NCBI RefSeq assembly: GCF_018119395.1
Contig: NZ_JAGPWD010000026.1
Span: forward strand, 25,261-89,260
Length of the DNA stretch: 64,000 nucleotides
Origin: Massilia sp. ZL223
GTDB lineage: Bacteria > Pseudomonadota > Gammaproteobacteria > Burkholderiales > Burkholderiaceae_D
Direction: 5' to 3'
This document shows, in pieces, positions 8,638 to 17,208 of the stretch. The translations under genes and the position numbers were made by a program. The notes beneath the pieces were generated by a model, which did not search any database, was not told where the DNA came from, and saw nothing but the letters and a program-made list of their open reading frames with translations. Within the stretch, counting starts at the first letter, position 1, and every line of letters starts with the position of its first letter.

Positions 8638-10224
8638 ATGGCCGACCTGATTCACGACTTCATCTTCGCCGCCGCCCGCCGTTCCCCCTCCGCGCAAGCC
8701 CTGGTGGACGGTTCCCGCCGCCTCGACTATGCCGCCCTGGCCGGCGCCGTCGAGCTGGCCGCGGGCGCCTTCCTGGCGGCCGGCGTGCGGCGCCGCGAAC
8801 GGGTCGCGGTCTACCTCGACAAGCGGATCGAGAACGTGGCCGCGATGTTCGGCGCGTCCCTGGCCGGCGCCGTCTTCGTGCCGGTCAATCCCCAGCTCAA
8901 GGCGGCCCAGGTGGCCCACATCCTGGCCGACTGCAATGTGCGCGTACTGGTGACGTCGGCCGAGCGCCTGGCGCAGATGGAAGCGGCGCTGGCCGATTGC
9001 CCGGACCTGCGCAGTGTGTTCGTCACCGGCGCGGCATCGGCCCCGGCCCCGTCGTCCGGGTTTGCCGTGCACGGCTGGGAAGCGGCGCAGACCCCGCCCG
9101 CACCCGATGCGCTGGCGCAGCGGCGCGCCATCGACGCCGACATGGCCGCCATCCTCTACACGTCAGGCAGCACCGGCAAGCCGAAGGGCGTGGTGCTGTC
9201 GCACCGGAACATGGTGGCTGGCGCGCAGAGCGTGGCGTCCTACCTGGACCTGCGTGCGGACGACCGCGTGCTGTCGGTGCTGCCGCTCAGCTTCGACTAC
9301 GGCCTGAGCCAGCTGACCTGCGCCTTCCTGGCCGGCGCCACCGCGGTGCTGATGAACTATCTGTTCCCGAAAGACATCCTGCAAGCCGTGGTGGGCGAGC
9401 GCATCACCGGACTGGCCGCGGTGCCGCCGCTGTGGCAGCAGCTCGCCGCCCTCGACTGGCCCGCCGACTGCAGCCTGCGCTACCTGACCAATTCCGGCGG
9501 CGCCATGCCGCGCACCACGGTGGAGGCGCTGCGGCGCGCGCTGCCGCGGGCCGAGCTGTTCCTGATGTACGGCCTGACCGAGGCTTTCCGTTCCACCTAC
9601 CTGCCGCCGTCGGAGCTGGACCGCCGCCCCGACTCGATGGGGCGGGCGATTCCGAACGCCGAAGTGATGGTGGTGCGCCCGGACGGCACGCCCTGCGCGC
9701 CGGACGAGCCGGGCGAGCTGGTGCACCGCGGCGCGCTGGTGTCGCTGGGCTATTGGAACGATCCGGCGCGTACCGCCGAGCGCTTCCGTCCCGCGCCCGG
9801 CCAGCCGCCGGGCCTGCCGCTGACCGAAATGGCGGTGTGGTCGGGCGACACCGTGCGCATGGACCGCGACGGCTACCTGTACTTCATCGGGCGCAGCGAC
9901 GACATGATCAAGGTGTCCGGCTACCGGGTCAGCCCGACCGAGGTCGAGGAGGGGGCGTACGCCACCGGCCTGGTGGCCGAGGCGGTCGCCTTCGGCGTGC
10001 CCCACCCTGCGCTGGGCCAGGCCATCGTGCTGCTGGCCCTGCCGCGCGAGCCGGGCCTGGACGGCGCCGCCCTGCAGCGCCAGTGCCAGCGCCAGCTGCC
10101 CAGCTGGATGGTGCCGGCGCACGTCGTGCTGGCGCATGCGCCCTTCCCGCGCAACCCGAACGGCAAGCTCGATCGCAAGAGCCTGCGCGAACCCTATCTC
10201 ACCCTGTTCGATCAACCAGCATGA
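8638..10224 (+). CDS. Exosortase A-associated acyl-CoA ligase (AMP-forming)
   Basis: This 528-residue adenylating enzyme is of the TIGR03098 type. It carries the P-loop motif YTSGSTGKPKGVVLSHRN, the MYGLTEAFRST motif, the hinge GRSDDMIKVSGYR and the C-terminal catalytic lysine in NPNGKLDRKSL. It should activate a carboxylic acid as its AMP ester and load it onto CoA or, more likely here, the phosphopantetheine arm of the ACP encoded 2.4 kb away. The start is ATG 8638; a TTG nine bases upstream is an alternative. The last four bases (ATGA) overlap the decarboxylase start, so the two are coupled. Substrate unknown. Confidence 0.93.
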   Translation: MADLIHDFIFAAARRSPSAQALVDGSRRLDYAALAGAVELAAGAFLAAGVRRRERVAVYLDKRIENVAAMFGASLAGAVFVPVNPQLKAAQVAHILADCNVRVLVTSAERLAQMEAALADCPDLRSVFVTGAASAPAPSSGFAVHGWEAAQTPPAPDALAQRRAIDADMAAILYTSGSTGKPKGVVLSHRNMVAGAQSVASYLDLRADDRVLSVLPLSFDYGLSQLTCAFLAGATAVLMNYLFPKDILQAVVGERITGLAAVPPLWQQLAALDWPADCSLRYLTNSGGAMPRTTVEALRRALPRAELFLMYGLTEAFRSTYLPPSELDRRPDSMGRAIPNAEVMVVRPDGTPCAPDEPGELVHRGALVSLGYWNDPARTAERFRPAPGQPPGLPLTEMAVWSGDTVRMDRDGYLYFIGRSDDMIKVSGYRVSPTEVEEGAYATGLVAEAVAFGVPHPALGQAIVLLALPREPGLDGAALQRQCQRQLPSWMVPAHVVLAHAPFPRNPNGKLDRKSLREPYLTLFDQPA

Positions 10225-11453
10225 CGTCCAAGCCCCTCCACGCCAGCCAAACCCTGTTTCCGGTCGCCGACGGCTGCCTGCAGGTCGGCGGCATCGCCTT
10301 GCCGCGCCTGGCCCAGCGCGTCGGCAGTACCCCTTTCTATGCCTATGACCGCGCGCTCCTGAGCGCGCGCGTGGCGCACGTGCGCCGCCACCTGCCGCAG
10401 GAAATCGCCCTGCATTATTCGATGAAGGCCAATCCCATGCCGGCGCTGGTGCAGCACATGGCGGGCCTGGTCGACGGCATCGACGTCGCTTCCGGAGGCG
10501 AGCTGAAGGTCGCCCTCGATACCGGCACCGATCCGTCCCGCATCAGCTTTGCCGGTCCCGGCAAGCGCGGCGCCGAGCTGCTGCAGGCGGTCGCCGCCGG
10601 CGCCTGCGTGCATGCGGAATCGGAGCGCGAGCTGCGCGCGCTGGCGCAGATCAGGCAGGAGACCGGCATCGCGCCGCGCCTGGTCCTGCGCATCAATCCG
10701 GACTTCGAGCTGAAAGGATCGGGCATGCGCATGGGCGGCGGCGCCAAGCAGTTCGGCATCGACGCCGAGGACGCGCCGCGCGTACTGGGGCTGGCGGCCG
10801 AACTGGGCCTGGAAGTGCTGGGCTTTCATATCTTCAGCGGCTCGCAAAGCCTCAAGGCCGAGGCCATCATCCAGGCGCAGGCCCAGACCCTGGAGCTGGC
10901 CCGGCGCCTGGCCGCGGCCAGCGCCGATCCGGTGCGCATCCTGAACCTGGGCGGCGGCTTCGGCATTCCGTATTTCCCCGGCGAGCAGGCGCTCGACCTG
11001 GCCCCGATCGGCGCGGCGCTGGCGGCGGCGCTGCCGCAGGTGCGGGAGGCGCTGCCGCAGGCCCGCCTGTCGATCGAACTCGGACGCTACCTGGTGGGCG
11101 AGGCAGGGGTGTATGTCGCGCGTGTGATCGAACGCAAGGTCTCCCGCGGCCAGGTCTTCCTGGTCACCGACGGCGGCCTGCACCACCATCTGGCGGCATC
11201 CGGCAACTTCGGCCAGGTGATCCGCAAGAACTACCCGGTCGCGATCGGCAACCGCATGGACCAGCCGGCGGGGACGCCGGTCTCGGTCGTCGGGCCCCTG
11301 TGCACGCCGCTCGACCTGCTGGCCGACCAGATGGCCCTGCCGGATGCCGAGGCGGGCGACCTGGTGGTGGTGTTCCAGTCCGGGGCCTATGGCCGCTCCG
11401 CCAGTCCGCAGGATTTTCTCAGCCACCCCGAAGCGGTCGAAGTGCTGGTCTGA
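10221..11453 (+). CDS. Exosortase A-associated PLP-dependent decarboxylase
   Basis: This 410-residue fold-type III decarboxylase resembles diaminopimelate/ornithine decarboxylases (TIGR03099). The Schiff-base lysine is in HYSMKANPMP, the phosphate loop is LNLGGGFGIPYF, and the second-subunit active-site Cys is in GPLCTPLDLL. It probably decarboxylates an amino acid, free or ACP-bound, to an amine. Its start overlaps the ligase stop by four bases, so activation and decarboxylation are likely successive steps. It is followed by a 159-bp gap before the FemAB-like gene, with no clear terminator. Confidence 0.93.
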   Translation: MTSKPLHASQTLFPVADGCLQVGGIALPRLAQRVGSTPFYAYDRALLSARVAHVRRHLPQEIALHYSMKANPMPALVQHMAGLVDGIDVASGGELKVALDTGTDPSRISFAGPGKRGAELLQAVAAGACVHAESERELRALAQIRQETGIAPRLVLRINPDFELKGSGMRMGGGAKQFGIDAEDAPRVLGLAAELGLEVLGFHIFSGSQSLKAEAIIQAQAQTLELARRLAAASADPVRILNLGGGFGIPYFPGEQALDLAPIGAALAAALPQVREALPQARLSIELGRYLVGEAGVYVARVIERKVSRGQVFLVTDGGLHHHLAASGNFGQVIRKNYPVAIGNRMDQPAGTPVSVVGPLCTPLDLLADQMALPDAEAGDLVVVFQSGAYGRSASPQDFLSHPEAVEVLV

Positions 11454-11612
11454 ACAGGGGGCACGTACCGCCCCTATGATGTTGCGCAGCTGACACACAA
11501 AAAAATGCATGTAGGATTTGTCTGACGCAAGGTTACAATGGCGAGGGTCAATACGATAACCTTTAGTTAACCGCTCCCAGCCACCAAGACGAATCCTTTA
11601 GGCAGCCAGTCA

Positions 11613-12818
11613 GTGAACAATCCAATTGCTAACCGAGACTTCCCGATCGAGATCGACCTCCGTGCGCTGCCGGCTGAACTCAAGGAGGAATTCGATTTCG
11701 ACGTGTGCCGCAGCACGGCGGACCTTGCATGTCCAGTACTGGACGATGCCTGGAACCGGATGCTGGAAACCGGGCGCAGCCCGGAAAAGTTTTATCAGAT
11801 GCCCGCTTTCGTACGGTCCAGGAACAGCGGGCAATATCTGGAAAAGCACTGGGAGCTGGTGACGGTAAGACGCCGCAGCGATGCAGCCGTCGTCGGTATT
11901 CTTCCTTTGCGCAAAGGTGAGCAAGAAGTTGGCTTGCACCTCGGTTCGATTTGCCTGTTCAAGTACAAGATCAAGGTATTGCAGCTGCTTGGCAGCGTAC
12001 CTCTGTTGCATCCGGTCGAAGAGCGCTTGTTCGGCTTCGTTCTGAGTAAGCTGCTCGAGCGGCATCCGGATTGCCAGGCCTTGTCCATGCAGGCCGTGCC
12101 GCTGGAACTCATCGGTGAATTCCGGGATGTCAAAGGCTTGTCCTGTCACGTCCTGCATGGCTGGCGCGAGTGCCATACGGTTCCGCTGCCGGATACGGTC
12201 AGCGAATATCTTCAGAAATTCAGTTCGAAGAAGCGGTATAACCTGTCGCGGCAAATCCGCCTGCTGTCCAAGGAAGCCGGCGAGGCTCGCCTGGTCCGCA
12301 TCACGCAGCCCGACCAGGTCGCGGACCTTATTGCAGCGCTCAAATCCCTGCCTTCCGGACAACAGCACGCGACACCAGCGCTGCAGACGGAGCTGGAAAA
12401 CTCCGCGCGCAACGGTTTGCTACTTTCCTACCTGCTCCAGTGCGGCAGCGAAACCGTCGCTGCGATCATTGGCAGTTCGGGTGAAAAGGTCTGGCATGTC
12501 CATAACATCCTTTGCAAGGACAAATACCTGGAGTTGTCGGTGGGGACGAGCATCACCCATTTGGCCATGCAAGATGTCATTGAAGACCTGTCTTTCAAGC
12601 TTGTCGATTTCGGCTATGGAACGCCGAACCAGGAATACCGTTCGACGCATGTCCTGAAAAAGCGCGCCCAGGTCTTGCTGTGCCGCAGCCGCAGCCTCTT
12701 CAATGCGATGTTCGTCATCCAGAATATGCTCGGCGCGCTGAATAAAACGATGGTCGAGCGCATCAAGAAAACGAGCAAGGAATTTCGCCGGAGGGCGCAG
12801 AAGCCCGGGAAACCGTAA
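11613..12818 (+). CDS. FemAB/CelD-like GNAT protein of lower GC content
   Basis: This 401-residue protein has the Acetyltransf_6 layout: an N-terminal half with WNRMLETGRSPEKFYQ and VVGILPLRKGEQ, then the basic FSSKKRYNLSRQIRLL helix and a C-terminal GNAT half with VDFGYGTPNQEYRSTH. It is likely an acyl or aminoacyl transferase acting on a surface polymer. The start is GTG 11613. By eye its GC content and codon choice (many A/T third positions) differ from the GC-rich genes on both sides, which suggests separate acquisition. It lies alone between a rightward pair and the leftward glycan operon. I cannot say whether it fills the role of the PEP-CTERM FemAB protein (TIGR03019) found in other XrtA loci. 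Confidence 0.82.
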   Translation: MNNPIANRDFPIEIDLRALPAELKEEFDFDVCRSTADLACPVLDDAWNRMLETGRSPEKFYQMPAFVRSRNSGQYLEKHWELVTVRRRSDAAVVGILPLRKGEQEVGLHLGSICLFKYKIKVLQLLGSVPLLHPVEERLFGFVLSKLLERHPDCQALSMQAVPLELIGEFRDVKGLSCHVLHGWRECHTVPLPDTVSEYLQKFSSKKRYNLSRQIRLLSKEAGEARLVRITQPDQVADLIAALKSLPSGQQHATPALQTELENSARNGLLLSYLLQCGSETVAAIIGSSGEKVWHVHNILCKDKYLELSVGTSITHLAMQDVIEDLSFKLVDFGYGTPNQEYRSTHVLKKRAQVLLCRSRSLFNAMFVIQNMLGALNKTMVERIKKTSKEFRRRAQKPGKP

Positions 12819-12844
12819 TGCAAGGCGCCCAGCCTTGACATTGC

Positions 12845-12873
12845 CGCCGCCTGGGGGAGTGCCCCTGGCGGCG
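12845..12873. terminator. Hairpin between convergent genes
   Basis: An 11-bp stem with one T/T mismatch (CGCCGCC-T-GGGG against CCCC-T-GGCGGCG) lies in the 84-bp gap between the FemAB-like gene and the convergent glycosyltransferase. There is no T-tract, so its terminator function is only likely by position. Confidence 0.4.
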
Positions 12874-12902
12874 TTGCTGGCTGAAAGCGGCGGGTTTCGC
12901 CT

Positions 12903-14120
12903 TCAGGCCGCTTTCAGTCCGGTCACCCGGCCGTAGATCTGCTTGTAGCGCGCCACGCTGACCGGCCAGTTGCGCTCGTTTTCCACGTATTCCCGTCCTG
13001 CCTTGCGCAGCGCCGGCCAGTCGGTCCGGGCTTCGAGCAAATCGCCGACCTTGCTGGCCAGGGCCTGGGGATCGTCGGGTGCGAACAGGATGCCGGTCTT
13101 GCCGTCGGTGATCAGTTCGCGGTGTCCGCCGACCCCGGAAGCGGCCAGGATGCGGCCCTGGGCCATGGCCTCGAGCGGCTTGAGCGGGGTGACCAGGTCG
13201 GTCAGGCGCATCGACAGGCGCGGGTAGACCAGCACGTCGAGCAGGTCGTAGTAGCGCTGTACCTGATCGTGCGGCACGCGGCCCGTGAACACCACTTTGT
13301 CGCCGATGCCGAGTTCCTTCGCCAGCTGGCGCAGCTGGGCGTCCTGGGGACCGCCGCCCACCAGCAGCACCCGCAGGTCGGGGGCGCGCACGCACAGCGC
13401 GGGCACGGCGCGCAGCAGCACGTCCAGGCCTTCATACGCGTAGAAGGAGCCGATGAAGCCGATCAGGCGGTTGTCCTGCAGGCCGAGCTGGCGCTTGAGT
13501 TCCAGGTCCGGCTGGCCGCCGACGGCGAACTTGTCGATGTCGACCGCGTTCGGGATCACCGTCACCTTCTCGGCCGGGATGCCGCGCCCGAGGATGTCGC
13601 CGCGCAGGCCTTCGCAGATGGTGGTGACCGCATTGGCGCGCTTCAGGGCATAGGTCTCGAGCGCGCGCGTCAGGCGATAGCGCAGGCCGCCCTCGCTGCT
13701 GGTGCCGTGGTCGACCGCGGCGTCTTCCCAGAAAGCGCGCACTTCGTACACCACGGGAATGCCGAAGCGGCGCCCGGCGCGCAGGGCGGCGATCGCGTTC
13801 AGGCAGGGGGAATGGGCATGCAGGACGTCGGGCTTGATGCGCGGGATGATCTCGGCCAGGCGCTTCTCCAGGCCGCGGATCACTTCCAGCTGGTTCAGGA
13901 CCGGCATCTTCGCCAGGATGCTGCGCGAGCGCGGGGTGCGGAAGAAATGCAGGCCGTCCGCGGATTCCTCGGGCAGGTCGTTGCCGCCCTGGTGCTTGGC
14001 GCCGGTGACATGGAAGGTTTCCCAGCCGAGCGCGCGCTGTTCGCGCAGGATGGAACGGGTGCGGAAGGTATAGCCGCTGTGCAGCGGGATCGAATGGTCG
14101 AGGACGTGAAGAACACGCAT
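12903..14120 (-). CDS. XrtA-associated glycosyltransferase family 4 (TIGR04063 type)
   Basis: This 405-residue GT-B fold enzyme has the N-terminal MRVLHVLDHSIPLHSGYTFR, VVYEVRAFWED, VTVIPNAVDIDKF, the strand GFIGSFYAYEGLD and the donor-binding PLKPLEAMAQGR/ITDGKTGILF region of GT4 enzymes. It should add a sugar from a nucleotide donor to the growing lipid-linked oligosaccharide on the cytoplasmic face. Its ATG lies 5 bp after the amidotransferase stop. It is the last gene of the long leftward operon. Confidence 0.92.
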   Translation of the reverse strand: MRVLHVLDHSIPLHSGYTFRTRSILREQRALGWETFHVTGAKHQGGNDLPEESADGLHFFRTPRSRSILAKMPVLNQLEVIRGLEKRLAEIIPRIKPDVLHAHSPCLNAIAALRAGRRFGIPVVYEVRAFWEDAAVDHGTSSEGGLRYRLTRALETYALKRANAVTTICEGLRGDILGRGIPAEKVTVIPNAVDIDKFAVGGQPDLELKRQLGLQDNRLIGFIGSFYAYEGLDVLLRAVPALCVRAPDLRVLLVGGGPQDAQLRQLAKELGIGDKVVFTGRVPHDQVQRYYDLLDVLVYPRLSMRLTDLVTPLKPLEAMAQGRILAASGVGGHRELITDGKTGILFAPDDPQALASKVGDLLEARTDWPALRKAGREYVENERNWPVSVARYKQIYGRVTGLKAA

Positions 14121-14125
14121 TGCTG

Positions 14126-16042
14126 TCAGCTCCGGATGGCGGCGGTCGCGCCGTTCTTGCGCAGGAAGGCTTCGAACATCAGCACGGCCCACAGCGCCGT
14201 GCTGTGGTCCTTGGTGCCGGCCTGGTGTTCGTCGAGCATCTGCCTGAGGTACTTGTCGTTGAAAATGCCGGTATCGAGCAGCATCGGGTTGAGCACCGCG
14301 CGCTCCAGGGACTCGCGCAGCGGTCCGCGCAGCCAGGAAGCAAGCGGAATCGAGAAGCCCATCTTCTTGCGGTACAGGATGTCGTCCGAGAGATAGGGCT
14401 GGAGCGCCTTCTTGAAGATGTGCTTGCCCTCGCCGTTGCGCAGCTTGCACGAGGAAGGCAGGCCCGAGACCCATTCCACGAACTTGTGGTCCAGCAGCGG
14501 CACGCGCACTTCGAGCGCATGCGCCATGCTGGCGCGGTCGACCTTGGTCAGGATGTCGCCCGGCAGGTAGGTTTTCATGTCGACGTACTGCAGCAGCGAG
14601 AGCGGGTCGTCGGTCGGCGAGTTGGCGGCGTGGGCGCGCATGACTTCCGCCGCGCGGTAGCCTTGCAGGCGGGCGCGGAAGGAGTCCGAGAACAGCTGGT
14701 CGCGCACCCGGTCGACCAGGATCGACACGCCGTGGAAGTAGCCGTCGACCAGGTCGCGCGCCAGGGCCTCGAACGTGGTCTTGGCGCGGAAGATGCGGGG
14801 CGCCCAGTCGGCCTTCGGGTAGGCCGCGCCGAGGAAGCCGAATACCGGCTTGCGCAGCGCCAGCGGCAGCATCGAGCGCACCTGCTGTTCGCCCATCGCC
14901 ATGCGGTAGCGGCGGTAGCCGGCGAAGTTCTCGTCGCCGCCGTCGCCCGACAGCGCCACCGTCACGCGCTTGCGGGCGAGCTGGCATACGCGGTAGGTCG
15001 GAATCGCCGAGCTGTCGGCATAGGGCTCGTCGTACAGCCCCGCCAGCAGGTCGACCAGGCCGTAGTCGTCCTTGTCCACGGTCTCGGACTGGTGGTTGGT
15101 CCGGTACTGCTCCGCCACCTGGCGCGCGTAAGTCGATTCGTCGAAGGCCGGGTCGTTGAAGGCGATCGAGCAGGTGTTGACCGGATCCTTGGACAGGCCC
15201 GCCATCATGGCCACGACCGCGCTCGAATCGACGCCGCCGGAGAGGAAGGCGCCCAGCGGGACCTCGGCCTCGAGCTGGCTCTCGACCGCTTCGCGCAGGC
15301 GCGTCACCAGCTCTTCCTCCATCTCGCGCTCGCCCATCGGCGCATGCGGGGTGAAGGGCAGGTCCCACCAGCGGCGCGGGCGGGCGGCGCGGCCGTCGGC
15401 GCCCACGTGCAGGGTCAGGCTATGCCCGGGTTCGAGCTTGAAGGCGTTCTTGAAGATGGTGCGCGGTTCCGGCACGTAGCCGTAGGCGAAGTATTCCTCG
15501 ACCGCGCGCGGCTCGATGGTGCGCGGCAGCTCGGGGAAGGACAGCAGCGACTTGAGCTCCGAGCCGAACACCAGGGTGCCGTCCGGCAGGAAGGCATAAT
15601 GCAGCGGCTTGATGCCGAGGTGGTCGCGCGCCAGGAAGAAGGTGCGTTCCTTGCGGTCCCAGATCGCGAACGCGAACATACCGCGCAGGTGGCGCACGCA
15701 GTCGTCCCCCCACTGTTCCCAGGCGTGCACGATGGTCTCGGTGTCCGACTGGGTGCGGAAGGTGTGGCCGAGCGCTTTGAGCTCCGCCATCAGTTCGCGG
15801 AAATTGTAGATTTCGCCATTGAATACGGTGACCACGCTGTGGTCTTCGTTGAACAGCGGCTGCTGGCCGCTGGCCAGGTCGATGATCGACAGGCGGCGGT
15901 GGCCGAAGCCGACGCCGGGTTCGAGGTAGACGTCGCCTTCGACGGGGCCGCGGTGGAACTGGGTCTGGTTCATCCGCTCCAGCACCGCGCGATCGATGTC
16001 GCGCGTGCCGCGCGGGTCAAAAATGCCAACTATTCCGCACAT
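14126..16042 (-). CDS. XrtA-associated amidotransferase (asparagine synthetase B-like)
   Basis: This 638-residue two-domain protein is of the TIGR03108 type. The glutaminase domain begins MCGIVGIF, with nucleophile Cys2 after Met removal, and includes NGEIYNFRE. The synthetase domain has the pyrophosphate loop SGGVDSS and VALSGDGGDENFAGY. It uses glutamine and ATP to amidate a carboxyl group, plausibly a sugar acid or aminoacyl group of the exopolysaccharide rather than free aspartate. The start is fixed by the need for Cys at position 2 and overlaps the end of the upstream glycosyltransferase by 13 bp. Confidence 0.93.
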   Translation of the reverse strand: MCGIVGIFDPRGTRDIDRAVLERMNQTQFHRGPVEGDVYLEPGVGFGHRRLSIIDLASGQQPLFNEDHSVVTVFNGEIYNFRELMAELKALGHTFRTQSDTETIVHAWEQWGDDCVRHLRGMFAFAIWDRKERTFFLARDHLGIKPLHYAFLPDGTLVFGSELKSLLSFPELPRTIEPRAVEEYFAYGYVPEPRTIFKNAFKLEPGHSLTLHVGADGRAARPRRWWDLPFTPHAPMGEREMEEELVTRLREAVESQLEAEVPLGAFLSGGVDSSAVVAMMAGLSKDPVNTCSIAFNDPAFDESTYARQVAEQYRTNHQSETVDKDDYGLVDLLAGLYDEPYADSSAIPTYRVCQLARKRVTVALSGDGGDENFAGYRRYRMAMGEQQVRSMLPLALRKPVFGFLGAAYPKADWAPRIFRAKTTFEALARDLVDGYFHGVSILVDRVRDQLFSDSFRARLQGYRAAEVMRAHAANSPTDDPLSLLQYVDMKTYLPGDILTKVDRASMAHALEVRVPLLDHKFVEWVSGLPSSCKLRNGEGKHIFKKALQPYLSDDILYRKKMGFSIPLASWLRGPLRESLERAVLNPMLLDTGIFNDKYLRQMLDEHQAGTKDHSTALWAVLMFEAFLRKNGATAAIRS

Positions 16043-17208
16043 GGTCGGGTGATTTCTTCTGAGTTGATGGTGACGTCGCGCAGGCGGTCGTAGAGGGCCG
16101 TATAGGCGCCGACCATTGCCGCGACACTGTAGTTGCGCTCGATACGCTCGCGCGCTGCGATCCCGTGCGCGCGCAGGCGCGCCGGATCGTCGAGATAGGC
16201 GCCGAGGGCGGCCGCCAGCGCGGCCGGGTTCGACGGCGGGACCAGGGCGCCGGTGGCGCCCTCCTGCACCACGTCCGGGATGCCGCCGACGGCGCTGGCC
16301 ACCACCGGCAGCCCGCAGGCCATGGCTTCGAGCAGGGTGACCGGCGTGCCTTCGGCGATCGAGGACAGGGCGAACACGGAGAAGCCGCGCATCAGGTCTG
16401 CCACGTCGCTGCGCGCGCCCGGCATCCAGACCAGGTCGGCGACTCCCTGTTCCCTGGCGCGCCCGGCCAGGGATTCGCGCAGCGGGCCGTCGCCGACGAT
16501 GGCCAGGCGCAGCGCGCCGCGCTGCTGCGGCCGTTCGCGGCACAGCAGGGCGAAGGCATCGATCAGGCCGGCCTGGTCCTTGACATCCTGCAGGCGTCCG
16601 ACAGTGCCGATGACGAAAGGCGCCGCCGCAAGCGGCCAGGGCGGATCGGCCACCGCCAGTCCGGGCGCGTAGCGCGCCGTGTCCACGCCGTTCTGGATCA
16701 GTTCGGTCTTGCGTGCGGGAATGCCGACCAGGCCGGTCAGCCAGTTCTCCAGGTCGCGCGAGACCGGGATGTAGCGGCCGATCCAGGGCGCCAGCGCGCG
16801 GCGCAGGAAATTGTGCTTGCGGTTGCGGCCTTCCGGATCGCTGGCGTCGCGCCCGTGCTCGGCGTGGATGCGCACCGGCACGCCCGCGGCCCAGGCCGTG
16901 AACGCATATTCGGCGCAGGCGAAGTTATAGGTGTGGACGATGGCCGGCCGCAGGCGGCGCAGCAGGCGCCACATGGCCAGGTGGATACCCAGCCCGAGGC
17001 CGGGCGGCTTGTGCAGCGCGAACAGCTCGACGTCGGGCTTGGCGATCCTGTCCGCGAACTCGGTATAGCCGGTCAGGCACACGATCGCGTGGCGGTAGCG
17101 CGCGGCAGGCATGTGGTTGATGCAGTCCACCAGCAGCGTTTCCAGCCCGCCGAAGTCGAGCCGGTAGATCACGTGCACCACCAGCGGGCGCTGGTCCTTT
17201 GCAGCCAT
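16030..17208 (-). CDS. PEP-CTERM/EpsH1-associated glycosyltransferase (TIGR03088 type)
   Basis: This 392-residue GT4-like enzyme has the typical start VVHVIYRLDFGGLETLL, the central HAEHGRDASDPEGRNRKHN and the donor region SIAEGTPVTLLEAMACGLPVVAS. It probably adds one sugar of the repeat unit. Start ATG 17208 shares one base with the xrtA stop (TGATG), so translation is coupled. Its end overlaps the amidotransferase start by 13 bp. Confidence 0.92.
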   Translation of the reverse strand: MAAKDQRPLVVHVIYRLDFGGLETLLVDCINHMPAARYRHAIVCLTGYTEFADRIAKPDVELFALHKPPGLGLGIHLAMWRLLRRLRPAIVHTYNFACAEYAFTAWAAGVPVRIHAEHGRDASDPEGRNRKHNFLRRALAPWIGRYIPVSRDLENWLTGLVGIPARKTELIQNGVDTARYAPGLAVADPPWPLAAAPFVIGTVGRLQDVKDQAGLIDAFALLCRERPQQRGALRLAIVGDGPLRESLAGRAREQGVADLVWMPGARSDVADLMRGFSVFALSSIAEGTPVTLLEAMACGLPVVASAVGGIPDVVQEGATGALVPPSNPAALAAALGAYLDDPARLRAHGIAARERIERNYSVAAMVGAYTALYDRLRDVTINSEEITRPCAE

